Shown here piece by piece: positions 31,565-43,437 of a DNA stretch of 64,000 nucleotides. The DNA comes from Terramyces sp. JEL0728 (lineage: Eukaryota > Chytridiomycota > Chytridiomycetes > Rhizophydiales > Terramycetaceae). The notes below the pieces were generated by a model. That model did not search any database and was not told the origin of the DNA. It worked only from the letters and a program-made list of their open reading frames with translations. Position 1 is the stretch's first letter; the number at the start of each line of letters is the position of its first letter. The stretch spans positions 62,001 through 126,000 of the forward strand of contig JADIIU010000017.1 in NCBI GenBank assembly GCA_027603945.1. Reading direction: 5' to 3'. Position numbers and translations under genes: made by a program.

Positions 31565-33865
31565 ATGGTACATTCTGCTCACCTTAGCCTCGATATCTCT
31601 TTTGCTATAGAAGGATAGAGCTATCTCCAGATGACCTATATTTCCCGGCATCGTTTGTCGTATTGTTCAGATGTGTATCGTAAAATCAAATAATACTAGA
31701 ATACCAATATTATCGATCGCGCTTTACCTGGCACTAAAGGATCACTGCGATTTATTAAAAACGATCGGGTTGTACCTCGCAAGCTACTTGATTCTATCAG
31801 CCGTACTCTTATTGTCAGAATTATCCTGTGTTGTATGTTCAATGTCGGGTACTGTGTGTAATCCTGGCCCAAGAAGAAAATTGATGGGACCGATTGGACA
31901 TATTGAAGCGATATTAATGTTGCTGGAGCATCTCCTTCAAATTTACGGAATTTATGTAGCATTTTTTCAAAACGGTGCATACAGCAATAGTTTAGCATGC
32001 ATCCCATTCAATCTCAATCTGGTAAAGATGGTTATCATCATGGCATCCGTCTCTTCGTCCTTTTTTATATTTCTAGTATCGTTTTTCCTGTACAATTCAA
32101 GATCAAAGAAACGCGTCAGCACCAATTTTGGTAAATACATGAAACTTTGGAAAAGAAGGATAGAATGGCTCTGCTCGCCTGTCCGTAATTCTTCAGACAG
32201 CGAAACTGTCATTGCAGACGTTGCTTCTGTACTTGCGGACTATTACAAAGATATAGACTGGAGTTTGACTGATCTGGCTGTAGGGTTGATTCTCTTGAAA
32301 AGAGAGCAGAAACTTTATTCGTTATTGAAAGGAAGGTTTCAAAGCGAGGAAAGGTTAGCACAGAGCGCGAGCTTGGATACGCTATCTAATACTGATGGGC
32401 AATGTTTAATTAATGATCCAGTAGAAGAATCCAATGAAAATGGCGACTTGGCGGTAGTAGCAGAGATAAAAAGAAGCCAGAGTAAGGGATCCAACTCCTC
32501 ATTCAAATCTCAAAAAGGTGGCCGACGGTTCACTGATACCACTACATCCATCGCAAAAGGCAATAAATTTAGGTCCTTCACATCGATAGAGTCTAACGAA
32601 CCACTGAAAACCAAAGGCGGCCTGACAGACTGGAGTTTCTCTTGTTATTCATTTGCTTTATCCATGGAAAAGACAGATTTAAAACAGCCTGATATTATAG
32701 ACATCCTACATTTTTCGCACTATGCAAATATGGCGTATATCCAACTTGATAATGAGATTACTGGAAAATTAGATATGCTTATTCATTTTTCCATCAGCAA
32801 CGACCTGTTCAGATCTCCATATATGATTTCATTAGACCACGACTGGAGCTCGATCGTAATTGCAATTAGAGGGACTTATAGTGCCGCAGATATTCTTGTA
32901 GATTTGCAATTTGATCCGGTAATCCTGGATGAGGATTTGGACAATGCTGAAAAATACCTGGTACATTCTGGATTCAAGAAAACTGCGCTGAATATAGTTA
33001 AGGAAATCTGCGATAATCAACTACTGGATAAAATCATCAAAAATGATCATCAAAAAGAATCGCAATACCAGATCGTGGTTTGTGGACATTCTCTTGGCGC
33101 TGTAATCATACTTTAAAATAGGGCGTAGCATCTTTGGTCGCATATTTTTTGAGAAAAAGAGGTTACAATCAAAGTAGATGCTATGGCTATTCAATGCCTG
33201 GAAGTGTAGCGAATGAACATGCTTCTAGTATCTTTAGCAGCTTTTGCATCTCAATAGTCTGTGGGGACGATATAGTGGCCAGGACAACTCACGAAACTAT
33301 GGAGAGGTTAAAAAGTGATATCCAAAGACTATTAAGCAACTGTAATCTTCCGAAATACAAAATATTTGGTTCGGCAGTGGTAAACAGATTCAGAAATACC
33401 GAAAGTCGAAAGACTTTACTGCAAAGAACGCAGAATGGAAATATTCCAGACAGTAACCACAGTATGCTCCAAGAAAGTGAAGTTGCCTATTTGAAAAAGG
33501 CGCTAAAGGAAAAGAAATCCAGTAAACTCCCAATGTATTTGCCAGGGAGGATATTGTACATTGAAAAAGTGAGAGACAAGGAAAAGATTATTGAAAAGAT
33601 GGCGGAAGGTGGTTTGAACAAAAGACCCAAAAGGGGGACTGCTACACTGCAAGCATTCACCACGGCAATCAAAGAAAAGGTGACAGATACTATCCATCGC
33701 CCAGTGGATGAAAAATACCTCTATAAACCAAGGTGGGCAAAAAAAGAGGAATTCAATGAAATGCTAATATCCAGAACAATGCTTGGAGATCATGTTGCTG
33801 TTTTTGGGATATTGAAATACTTTGAAAATGCGCACCCGGAATCAATCCTCTCAGTTAAAAGCTGA
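31565..33865 (+). CDS. Diacylglycerol lipase-like enzyme, paralogue 2
   Basis: Exons 31565..31567, 31588..31679, 31700..33101, 33122..33865; 746 residues. It is a close paralogue of the lipase at 18428-20982: YLFCYRRIELSPDDL start, membrane helices with SGTVCNPGPRR, the ILHFSHYANMAYIQLDNEIT region, GHSLGA nucleophile elbow, GDD region and LGDHVAV histidine. The first exon is again only the start codon, the second exon is again exactly 92 nt, and the intron after GHSLGA is conserved; the intron after the first membrane pair of paralogue 1 is absent here. Introns are all 20 nt. The middle Ser-rich insert is shorter. Confidence 0.9.
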
Positions 33866-33884
33866 AATCTAATATATATGTTTA

Positions 33885-34851
33885 TTATTTATAATTAGTG
33901 CAGAAATATAGCATATTCTCGTAAACGTAAAAGTTGATTGCATGAACAGGAACAGATCTCATCAGCTGCATCGACATTCCCCTAAAGAATCCTCTGACGC
34001 CGAATTCCTTGTATCTTTCAGCAAAATAATGGGACACGCTCTTTTCATGACCTGAAAATGCTTCCTTTTGAACGATAGATTTCAAACTAGCATTAAACAC
34101 ACTTACACATCTAATGGGAAAACAAGAACCCACGAAAGTGCACCGGAAATACCGCCTCCAGCAAGCGACACCCAATGTTGAGGCGATCCATCTTCTGTTT
34201 TGGGCCCGTAGTATTTAATTGTCTCATATATTGCAAAATAAGATCCACATCCTAGGATTTCCATTGGCGCATGTATTCTATATCCAGCTATCATTAGCTA
34301 CTCTGTACTGTATAGTCCAAAGAAACCACCTTGTCGATAAACGTGTGCAATCCATCCGCCTAAACTTTTCAACTTTGCAGATCCTTCCTCTACTTTTTGC
34401 AGCTGCCTCCTAACCTATTTTAAAGGCCAATTACTTTGATAAATTCAATTGGGGCTCCAAAAACAGACATTGTCAAGCCAGTTCCACCACCAGCAATAAA
34501 AGACGGAACCACTGCTGCCAGCACGCCTTCTCCTTGATACACCTTGTTAAATTTATATACTTTTTTCACTCGTTCTTTTCCACCGCTATACAAGTTCCAG
34601 CTAATTGCGCGCAGCGTGGTTGAGGACGCCAACAACGGCAAAATTCCACGGTAAAATCCTAATATTCCTTCATGGTAAAATGTACTCTTGATACAAGAGA
34701 ATGCAGAGGGATATTTAAATGCCTGCATTCTCGTTTTCACTGAATCAAACTTTACATTAGGAAAAATTACTGGATAGCCGATTGAAACTGAAATCAACGC
34801 ACTTGTGGTTGCGGATATTGTTATAGCATTAGCGTTTATGAATTCACTCAT
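33885..34851 (-). CDS. Mitochondrial carrier family protein (SLC25), second
   Basis: Complement of exons 33885..34086, 34107..34287, 34309..34414, 34435..34851; 301 residues. It is a six-helix inner-membrane carrier. The signature motifs are somewhat degenerate: P..KFDSVKTRMQ in repeat 1, APIEFIKVRRQLQ in repeat 2 (restored by a 20-nt intron) and FPLDVLKSIVQK in repeat 3 (restored by a 20-nt intron). Introns are 20, 21 and 20 nt. The substrate is unknown. It is only distantly related to the carrier at 3277. Convergent with DAGL paralogue 2, 19 nt apart. Confidence 0.87.
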
Positions 34852-34938
34852 TAAGAGGTAAGAATATTCAGCTCGAAAAAATTACAAAAAGCAAACCACG
34901 TGATATAATATTTAATTTGCTCCGCAATTGTTGGTAGT

Positions 34939-35886
34939 CTATTCCATCATTGCTCCATTATTTGCCAACTTGTCGGCCATTTCATTTCCATAAATCCCTT
35001 TATGCGCTTCTACGTATTCAATTTTAACGTCGTTTCGAGCAGAAAATAGCAAATCCAATTTCATCCACAAATCTTTGTTTGAAACGGGTTGTCCATTGCT
35101 AGTTTTCCAATCCCTTCTTTTCCAATTTTGAATCCAATTCTTTATGCCATTGATTGTGTACTGCGAATCAGAGTAAATTTTGACATTTGGTGTATCCTTG
35201 AATATCTCGAGGGCTCTTATAATCGCAAATATTTCTGCTCGGTTGTTCGTTGGGCCGTCCAAATACCTTTCGGATACATTTCTTGGATCTCCATCAGCAA
35301 CAAATATTCCAATTCCAGCTCTAGCACCAGCCTTACCATTCCCTCTGCAACTTCCATCGGTGTATACTTTTACGGATGCATCTATTGGAGTGCTGGATGC
35401 AAGCGTATCAACAGGGGTGTTATCAGGATTCTGCAGCTGCACAGGAAGCATTATACTGTGGGAGATTGATCCCTCTTTTGCCAACTCGAAAGCTTTCCTG
35501 AAGCCAATCAAGGTAGAGTCTCCCGAGTACTGCAGAACGACTCCGGTTCTGCTTGAATATAGACAATCAAAAGCCATCCACAGTTCAACATTTGCAATTG
35601 GTTGGTTCTTGGCATTCCTCCAATTGTTATGTTTCCAGCCACTAACCCAGGTATTAATTCCATCAATCACATACTTTGAATTGCAATATATAGTTACGCT
35701 ACGTGACTGTAAGGTCCGCTTTAGCGCTTCAATTGCAGCAAACAAGATCGCTTGGTTATTGGTCACTCCATCCAAAAACCCTGCAACGTTTCTTGAATCT
35801 CCGTCTCCAAAGTAAATTCCGATTCCTGCTCTTGCCCTTCCATTCCCCCGAAATGTCGTGCTTAAAAAGATTTCTGTCAACCTCAT
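34939..35886 (-). CDS. Tandem RNase H protein: degenerate first domain, intact second domain
   Basis: Single exon, 315 residues with two RNase H domains. The C-terminal one (about 170-315) has all catalytic residues: VYTDGSCRGNG, NNRAEIFAII, IYSDSQYTING and EAHKGIYGNEMADKLA, as in RNase H1. The N-terminal copy (about 1-140) is clearly homologous (FRGNGRARAGIGIYFGDGDS, NNQAILFAAI, IYCNSKYVIDGINTWVSGWK) but its acidic residues are replaced: Asp to Ser, Glu to Ile, Asp to Asn, Asp to Phe. It is a pseudo-nuclease that may bind hybrid or regulate its partner. No classical hybrid-binding domain is present. Confidence 0.88.
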   Translation of the reverse strand: MRLTEIFLSTTFRGNGRARAGIGIYFGDGDSRNVAGFLDGVTNNQAILFAAIEALKRTLQSRSVTIYCNSKYVIDGINTWVSGWKHNNWRNAKNQPIANVELWMAFDCLYSSRTGVVLQYSGDSTLIGFRKAFELAKEGSISHSIMLPVQLQNPDNTPVDTLASSTPIDASVKVYTDGSCRGNGKAGARAGIGIFVADGDPRNVSERYLDGPTNNRAEIFAIIRALEIFKDTPNVKIYSDSQYTINGIKNWIQNWKRRDWKTSNGQPVSNKDLWMKLDLLFSARNDVKIEYVEAHKGIYGNEMADKLANNGAMME

Positions 35887-35929
35887 AACAAAATGAAAAA
35901 ACGCATCGATAATTATTATTAGGAAATTC

Positions 35930-37161
35930 CTAAAGTAGAGTATTTATTAGATAGTAACCAGCAAGTGCAACTCCCAAAACTACCAGAGTGATAACACGAA
36001 CTTGATTAATGTAAAAGAATCTCGACCATCTTTGCGAGGTAACTTGAGCCAAGTTGCAGCGCAGAACTGGTCTCGCCATATCATCAGTGGCGCGCTCCAG
36101 ATGATATAACGCAACTACTGGATCATGGTCGCTCCAGCTGTATTCTTCTATGCGAATGTAATGTAGGGGGGAGATGGTGTGATGGCCAGAATTAAAGTGT
36201 AATATCCTATCACAATAGGCTGGTAATCTTGTGGTTGAATATGCTCTTGAACCCTCCAGTTTCTTTTCCATTTTAAGTTTGTATGACGGTGTGAAACCTA
36301 TCATGGCTTCTTTGAATTGGGCTAGGGTTCCTTGTTGAACAGATCTGAGATAGTTTAATTCGTCCAAAGCGTTTAATTCCTCCACGTTATTCTTTTGAAT
36401 AAGTTCCAGAACTTTAGATCTCTTTGGTAAAGAAGCGTCATTCCCGATAACACCGTGTGCCCACTTTTCCTTTGATCCTTTAAATCTAAAGTTCAAATCA
36501 CCAAAGAACCAAATTACTTCATGGTTTTGGGGCAGAGTCACATACGGTATATTCCTAAACGGCTTCATCACCAAGCACGATAGGATATGGTCTGCCTCCT
36601 CCTGTCTCCAAATACAGTTGGCTTCGCCTGCATGTGGATGGAGGTGGGAGCTAATAAAGCAAAACGAGCTGCTCTGCTCTGGATATTTTTCTAGCTCGCA
36701 TTCAAATGATATCGCTATTGCACCTTTGTTTACATATACTCCTCCTAGTCCTGTACCGATTGTTCCCGTCGCCAGTTTGTTTACCAACGTTCCTGCTGTT
36801 AACTGAGAATACCTTGTTTGATGAACACCAGCATACCTATTCCTGCTGTTTTCCCTGCATATAATGGACAGTATTTTGCACCATGGCCGTGGATTTTAAA
36901 CAGTGCACTTTCTACACGATTTATCCAAGGTTCTAAGCCTGGTATGTGCGTAGCTCCCTCTCTGGTAGGACTCCAAAACGACTGATAAACCCCAATACGG
37001 TGGAGATGAGTTTGAGGCAGCAATTCCTGAAATCCAAGACAGATAATGTCGGGTGAAGGTGAGAGGGATCTTTCAAGCCAGTGAGAGATATCTTGCAGCT
37101 GTCCGTCTTTTAGCTCGTTTGTTGCCACGTTCCAAGTGCCTACTTGGACTGTTATTTTCAT
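35930..37161 (-). CDS. Inositol polyphosphate 5-phosphatase with C-terminal membrane anchor
   Basis: Complement of exons 35930..36792 and 36813..37161; 403 residues. The catalytic domain starts almost at residue 1 (VGTWNVA) and has the family motifs: GFQELLPQ, SHLHPHAGE, WFFGDLNFRF, PAYCDRILHF and SWSDHDPVVA. It would hydrolyse the 5-phosphate of PtdIns(4,5)P2 or related lipids. A hydrophobic helix at the end (RVITLVVLGVALAGYYLINT) makes it tail-anchored, so it acts on the cytosolic face of a membrane. The single 20-nt intron is needed to restore the frame. Confidence 0.92.
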
Positions 37162-37210
37162 TTTGAGATGCCGAACAGACTTTTGAAATCAAGTGCAGAA
37201 TTTCAACACC

Positions 37211-37366
37211 ATGCTTGCAGTTTGGCTGAAACCTAGCCTACCTAAAGCTGACTTGGAGAAGTGTTCCTTGAGGATTGTTGAAATGCATTTTGGTCTCTGT
37301 AGAAATCCCTTCGAGCAAGTATCCTACCAGCTTGCCGCTCTCGGCTTTACATCAACAGGTCGCTAA
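37211..37366 (+). CDS. Possible small protein (51 aa), uncertain
   Basis: An ATG-led frame of 51 residues (MLAVWLKPSLPKADLEKCSL... LAALGFTSTGR) in the gap between the 5-phosphatase and the NIPA-like gene. Composition looks coding and there are three cysteines. No family recognised; it could also be an exon of a longer unseen gene. Confidence 0.3.
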   Translation: MLAVWLKPSLPKADLEKCSLRIVEMHFGLCRNPFEQVSYQLAALGFTSTGR

Positions 37367-37474
37367 CCGAATTAAACAAAAATATTAAAGAGTTTTGTGT
37401 ACATCGGCGGAAATACCATTACATGAAACACGGTCGGTACGTCATTAAGATAAGAAAAAATTAAGTAATGAACC

Positions 37475-40059
37475 ATGAACACACGCACAGCTGGACCTTC
37501 AGGAAATGGTCCGCATCTAGAGAATCTATCGGGACAGTGCATTCTATTTGATGGCAGCTTGGGTTTTTTGTTTATCTTCAAGTGGCTTGAAGTATTTACT
37601 TTGTTGAAGGCAGGGAAAAATGTTTTGCGAAATTGGCCAATGTTGATACTATTTCATATTACTTCAGTAGTGGGGCAAGCCCTTGTTGTCGGGAATTGCT
37701 CCACTGACACCGACTGTCAGTCATACACGCAACGATTACAAGCATTAACTGGATACAATACACCACAGTCTCAAGCCGGATACGCCTGTCTCAACAACAA
37801 ATGCTCCTATATAGTGTCACCAGGAGCAATATGCAGACAAAGTTCAGATTGTTCAGAATATGTATTTTTAAAAAATGCTATGGAATTAAATCACACCTAC
37901 TTGTACCCAACAGATAATATAGAGCAGTACATGGCAAATATATGTTCGCCAAATTTTTGTACTATTGAATCATCGTGCCAAGCAGTTTCTGATCCTTTCA
38001 GTTCCACAATGTCTATATCGTTGGATCTGCAAGGTTGCTGCGGCGGAATTGCAGAAAAACAGCGCTGTGAACCAGTGCTGTATAGTGTAGGAACGTGCGC
38101 TGGACAGGCAGTCTGCACACCAGATATTGATCCGTCAAGCAATGAAAGTAGATGTGTGGTACCCACAAAAGCGTCAACAACCTGGATCGGGATTATCCTC
38201 AATTTAATATCTGCAACCACCACTAATATTGGATTAAATCTGCAGAAACTGGCACTGCGAAAAAGGCACGAAAAAGTTGTTCGCAAAAAGGAGAGAGAAA
38301 CAGTAGGTCTCGTCTATCATTTGGCTTCGCTCCGTTCGTCTGTGAAAACATTTTACAGGAACTTGTCAAACGCTAGTTTAAGTAATAGGTCTGGTGCCCA
38401 AAGTTTGGAAATAAGCACACCCGCTGAAATACCAATGGAATCCCTATCTAGAGATCATTCTATCAGACAGCACGGAGAAACCAGAGTTAAAAAAGTGCAG
38501 TCTTTCCCTACTGCAGATAAAGACAAAGCTGAATTCCAAAAAGATTTGAGGATGGGGAATTTATTTAGAAATCCTGTAATTTGTTTTTAATTTAGCGATG
38601 GTTGTTGGGTATGGTTGTATTCATATTCGGAAATATCTGCAACTTTTTAGCGCTGAACTTTGCTGCCCAGTCGTTGTTAGCTCCTATTTCGTCGATTTCG
38701 CTGGTTGTAAATGTTATTGTAGCACCTCTTATTAACCATGAAATCTGGACTTATAATGATTTAGTTGGAATCTTTCTGATTGTATCGGGATCTGTGGTTG
38801 TGGTGGTATTTGCTGGGTCTCCAGGAAAGGATTACGATGTATGTGTTTTACTGAAGCTTTTCCAACAAACCCCAACCATTGTTTATCTATCTGTCGTTGC
38901 ATCTTTGATTACCACCGTCTTCATTGGAATTTGCATTGTAGAAAAGAATCTAGACCTTAAAGACAGTTCCGATGAAGTTTTGAAAAAAGCCATTCAGGGC
39001 GATTTGGTTGCTGTTGAAACCAAACCTGCCAAACCCTCTCGGCACACTCCTGAAATTGTAGTTTCCGACGAAGAAATGGAGGGAGGCGAGGCTATTAAAA
39101 GAATAGTTACAATTTCCACGCCTGTCAGGGCAGATCAGGACTCTTCCGATGAAGACTATTTGTCGAGAGATGAAACGTCTTCGATTGATAACGAAAGCGG
39201 AATAGAAATGATTGTGGATGGAAATAATGAAAAAATTGACACTATATTGAAATCCAAGCCTGGTGATAGAACTTCAGTTCACTCTGTTTCGCTGACTTTT
39301 AAAATCAAGAAACCGAATGACAACACTGAAACTTCACCTGTGGATTCCCTAAAACCTCCATCCCCCATCAAAAATGAAATCAATCCTGACGAGATATCTG
39401 CCACCAACTCTGCGTCAGACATTTCTCAAAATGCTTCAAACCCAATTATTCCTGATGTTCCTGAAGCCCCCACCTTAAAAAGTAGATTTATTGCGCATAC
39501 AAGAGACTGGCCAGTGTTTAAACAACTATATAGCCTTAAATTAATTCCTGTCCTTCCCCACAAGATTCCCTTGACTTCCTTTTTTGCCCGTATATTTCTG
39601 CCTTTTGGTTATGCCGCTTTTGGGGTAATTATATTCTTAAATTAGGGATTGATGGGGACTTTAACTGTGCTGTTTGCCAATGCTACTATACATTTGCTTT
39701 CTACATCCATTTTTGGCAGCCAGAATCAATTCAATTCGTTCTCTGCTTGGCTGTTTACTTTTATTACCCTCAGTACCGCAGTAGCTCAAGTGTATTGGAT
39801 AAACATGGGGCTGGCCAGATATGACGCATTAATTCAAATCCCTGTGTACTTTGTGGTGTGGACTATATTCGATGTTGTTGGTGGTGGTGTGTACTACAAT
39901 GAATTTGCAAATTATACTACCACTCGGTTTGTGCTATTTATCTTTGGCATTGTTATTATCTTTGTGGGGGTAATTGTCTTGGCAGGTAGGCTGAAAACCC
40001 TAGAAGTAGACTCTATGGATCCAATCACACCAAGTGAATCTGAAAAGAATGAAGTTTAA
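37475..40059 (+). CDS. NIPA-like (DUF803) magnesium transporter with Cys-rich ectodomain
   Basis: Exons 37475..38575, 38596..39624, 39646..40059; 847 residues. The membrane core matches the NIPA family: RWLLGMVVFIFGNICNFLAL, SLLAPISSISLVVNVIVAPL and the late AQVYWINMGLARYDALIQIP, giving about nine helices. Unlike usual NIPA proteins it has an N-terminal hydrophobic segment and an ectodomain of some 170 residues with about 15 cysteines (CSTDTDC, CRQSSDC, CCGG), as well as a long Ser/Glu-rich loop in the middle of the core. The introns are 20 and 21 nt, both inside membrane helices. Transport of Mg2+ is family knowledge; a sensing or adhesive role of the ectodomain is inference. Confidence 0.85.
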
Positions 40060-40159
40060 TTTGATTTATTAATAAATGTGGATTTAGTATAACAACCAGC
40101 GTCGACCTGTTAGTATTTCCAACATGCAGGACAGTATTTGAAGTTTTTGCAAGGGATGC

Positions 40160-40228
40160 CATTCAGCTACTACGCAGTGTGTCGTTCAGCTACGATGCAG
40201 TATGTCATTCAGCTACTATGCAGTGTTA
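40160..40228. repeat. Three 23-bp tandem repeats at the AlaRS start
   Basis: Units at 40160-40182, 40183-40205 and 40206-40228, core TTCAGCTACTA(C/T)GCAGTG. Because each unit is 23 bp, ATG(C/T)CATTCAGC occurs both at 40156 and at 40202 in different frames; only the ATG at 40202 is in frame with AlaRS. Confidence 0.85.
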
Positions 40229-43200
40229 GTCACCCATATCCCAGGATTTGCAAGCCACATTGGGTTTAAAATTTTTCAAACAAGAATCTTGCTACAAAGA
40301 ATGACAGAGTGGACTGCAAGTAAAGTCAGAAAAACATTTATCGAATATTTTGAAAAGAATAGCCACAGCAATATTGTTTCATCTTCAACAATTCCTCATC
40401 ATGACCCAACGCTGCTGTTTGCTAACTCTGGAATGAACCAGGTACATTTGGATTTATCCTAGTTCAAACCAATCTTCCAAGGGACAATTGACCCCAACTC
40501 GGACTTTGCAAAACTAACTAGAGCTGCCAATTCACAAAAGTGTATCCGTGCTGGTGGTAAGCACAATGATTTGGAAGATGTCGGCAAGGACACTTACCAT
40601 CACACCTTCTTTGAAATGCTGGGTAATTGGTCATTTGGGGACTATTTCAAAAAGGAAGCAATTGCCTTTGCCTGGGAATTATTAACCGTCGTCTACAAGT
40701 TGCCAAAAGACAGACTTTATGTGACCTACTTTGAAGGAGATCAGAAATTAGGGTTGGGACCTGATTTGGAAGCCAAACAAATGTGGTTGGAAATTGGAGT
40801 CCCGGAAGACCATATTCTTCCTGGTGATTCAAAGGACAACTTTTGGGAAATGGGGGACCAAGGACCTTGTGGCCCTTGCTCTGAAGTCCACTTTGACAGA
40901 ATTGGCGGAAGAAATTGCAGAGAATTGGTAAACATGGATGATCCAGATGTGATTGAAATTTGGAATTTAGTCTTTATGCAATTCAACCGCGAGGCTGATA
41001 GATCCCTTCGCCCACTACCAAACAAACACATTGACACTGGTATGGGAATGGAAAGACTAGTGTCTATTTTGCAAGATAAACGATCCAACTATGACACTGA
41101 TGTATTCACTGGAATTTTCGCAGCAATCCAAAGATTGACTGGTGCTCGTAGCTACACCGGCAAGTTGGGTGCTGAAGATGTGGATGGCATTGATACTGCT
41201 TATCGTGTAATTGCCGACCATGTTAGAACATTGACTTTTGCTATTTCTGATGGCGGTGTGCCTAGCAATGAAGGCAGAGGATATGTATTGCGCAGAATTT
41301 TAAGGAGAGGTGCGCGATACGCCCGCAAAAAGTTCAATGTTCCAATAGGAACCTTCTTTTCTTCGCTGGTTGATACTGTAGTCTCTGAAATGGTAGATAT
41401 TTCTAATGCAGGGTGATGCTTTCCCGGAAATTCGCAAAAGAGTCGACGACTTGAAGGAGATTTTGAATGAAGAAGAACGCAGCTTTGCAAAAACTTTGGA
41501 TAGAGGAGAAAAGCTGTTTGCAGACTATTTGGCTAAATCAAAGGCACAAAACCTAAAATTGATATCTGGAAATGATGTATGGCGGCTGTACGACACTTAC
41601 GGCTTCCCTGTAGATTTGACCAGATTGATGGCAGAAGAAAACGGCATTGGAATCAACGAAAGTGAATTTGAACTTGCACAAAACGATGCCAGAGTTAGAT
41701 CTCAAAAGAAAAAGACTGCAGGCAGTGGAGAAGCAGTTGCTTTAGATGTTCATGCTCTTGGTGCTATTGAAAAGAAAGGAATTGCGCCAACCAACGATGA
41801 GTTTAAATATGGTAAAATTGGTTTTATAGATAGGATTTGACGATATCAAAGCAACTATCAAGGCAATTTACCTGAATGGGCAATTTGTCGATAATGTCAA
41901 CTCTGACACTGTCCAAAATACGTTTGGTATAGTTCTAGACAAAACCAACTTTTATGCGGAGCAAGGTGGCCAACAATTTGACACTGGAAACTTGTCGGTT
42001 GATGGGCAATTGGATTTTGCTGTGGAAGATGTGCAAGTATTTGGGGGTTATGTTTTGCACATTGGATACTTGAAATATGGATCAGTTCAGGTTGGCGACG
42101 AGCTATTATGCTCATATGATGAATTGCGCAGATGGCCTCTTAGAAACAATCACACTTGCACCCACATTCTCAACTTTGCGCTCAGACAGATTTTGGGTGC
42201 AGTTGTCGACCAAAAAGGCTCCTTGGTTGCCCCTGAAAAATTCCGATTTGACTATTCTTGCAAGAATGCTCCTTCTGTTGAAGAGCTGTCAAAGGTTGAA
42301 GCTATTGTAAATGAATTTATCAAGAAAAACAGCTCAATCTACTACAAGGATGTCCCTCTCGCACTCGCAAAGCAAATCAATGGGTTGCGTGCTGTTTTTG
42401 GGGAAGTATACCCCGACCCGGTTAGAGTAGTTTCTGTTGGCAATGATGTTGATGAACTTTTAAAGAATCCAAGCAATCCCGAATGGGCAAAAACCTCAAT
42501 CGAATTCTGTGGTGGAACTCATGTTAAAAAAACCGGGGACATCAAACGATTTGTTATTTTGGAAGATGGAGCATTAGCCAAAGGTATCAGAAGAATTATT
42601 GGTGTAACGGGCGATGAAGCATTGAAAGCCCAAAGAGATGCTGATGAATATGAAGCCAAGGTGAATGACTTGAAGAAACTTGATGTTTCGCAATTGGAAT
42701 CTGCTATGAAACTGTTGGGCAAGGTAATTTAAACTAAAACCAGGAATTGGAAACTGCTGTGATTCCAACTGTAAGGAAAAACGAAATCCGAAAGGAATTC
42801 GATCAAATCAAAAAAGAATTTGACGAAAGTGAAAAATCTCGTAAAGCTCAGGAAAGCAAAAAGGTTGATATTCCTAACACCAGGCTGTTGACGAAATCAA
42901 AACAGTATTCACTGAAAATCCTGACAAGAATTTTTATGTTGCTGTTATTAACACCACTGGCAACACCAAGGCGTTATCTCAAGCTATCAGTCACGTAAAA
43001 GGGCTGCCTGGAAAGGCTGCTCTCCTCATTGCTGTTGACCACCAAAATCAGAAGGTAAACCACCAGTGTGTTGTCCCACAGGTATTTGTTGAAAAGGGAT
43101 TAAAGGCATCTGAATGGGCTCAAGTAGTTGCAGATGTAGTTGGCGGAAAGAAAGGAGGAAATGATTTGTCTGCCCAGGGAGCTGGTACTGGAGTGTCCAA

Positions 43201-43255
43201 GACTGGCCATGCAGTTACCCTTGCTGATGAATTCGCTGCTAAACTTTTATTGTGA
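40202..43255 (+). CDS. ALA1: Alanyl-tRNA synthetase, probably dual cytosolic/mitochondrial
   Basis: Exons 40202..40441, 40463..41392, 41412..41811, 41834..42723, 42744..42863, 42884..43255; 983 residues from ATG 40202, 950 from ATG 40301. Charges tRNA-Ala. The class II catalytic core ([44 protein letters not shown]), the editing domain with HTCTHIL and CGGTHV zinc ligands, and the C-Ala domain ([12 protein letters not shown], read as [11 protein letters not shown]) are complete. The 33 residues before the second Met are basic and hydrophobic without acids, like a mitochondrial presequence, so alternative starts could supply both compartments as in yeast. Introns: 21, 19, 22, 20, 20 nt; the last has a GTT donor. 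Confidence 0.95.
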
Positions 43256-43437
43256 GGTTTGAAATAAATATTTGATTAATCACTGTACATTCTTGCCCCT
43301 CGCAATAATAAACCAAACAAATTCTGGAATTTTGCGGCGTTTTCAATCATGTCAGCGTGCCACATCCCAAAAAAGCAATTGGCGCATCAGCGCGCCTCAA
43401 ACTGATGTATATCTAGCGATATCTAAAACGCTCTCCA

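Noticed and set aside
37168..37233. A short frame starting at ATG 37168 just after the 5-phosphatase
   Set aside because: It ends after 21 codons, and no splice join gives a longer credible protein; the frame at 37211 is a better, though weak, candidate.
43048..43083. A 12- or 27-nt intron near the AlaRS C-terminus beginning GTAAAC
   Set aside because: The unspliced reading keeps the C-Ala domain in frame ([22 protein letters not shown] region), so no intron is needed.
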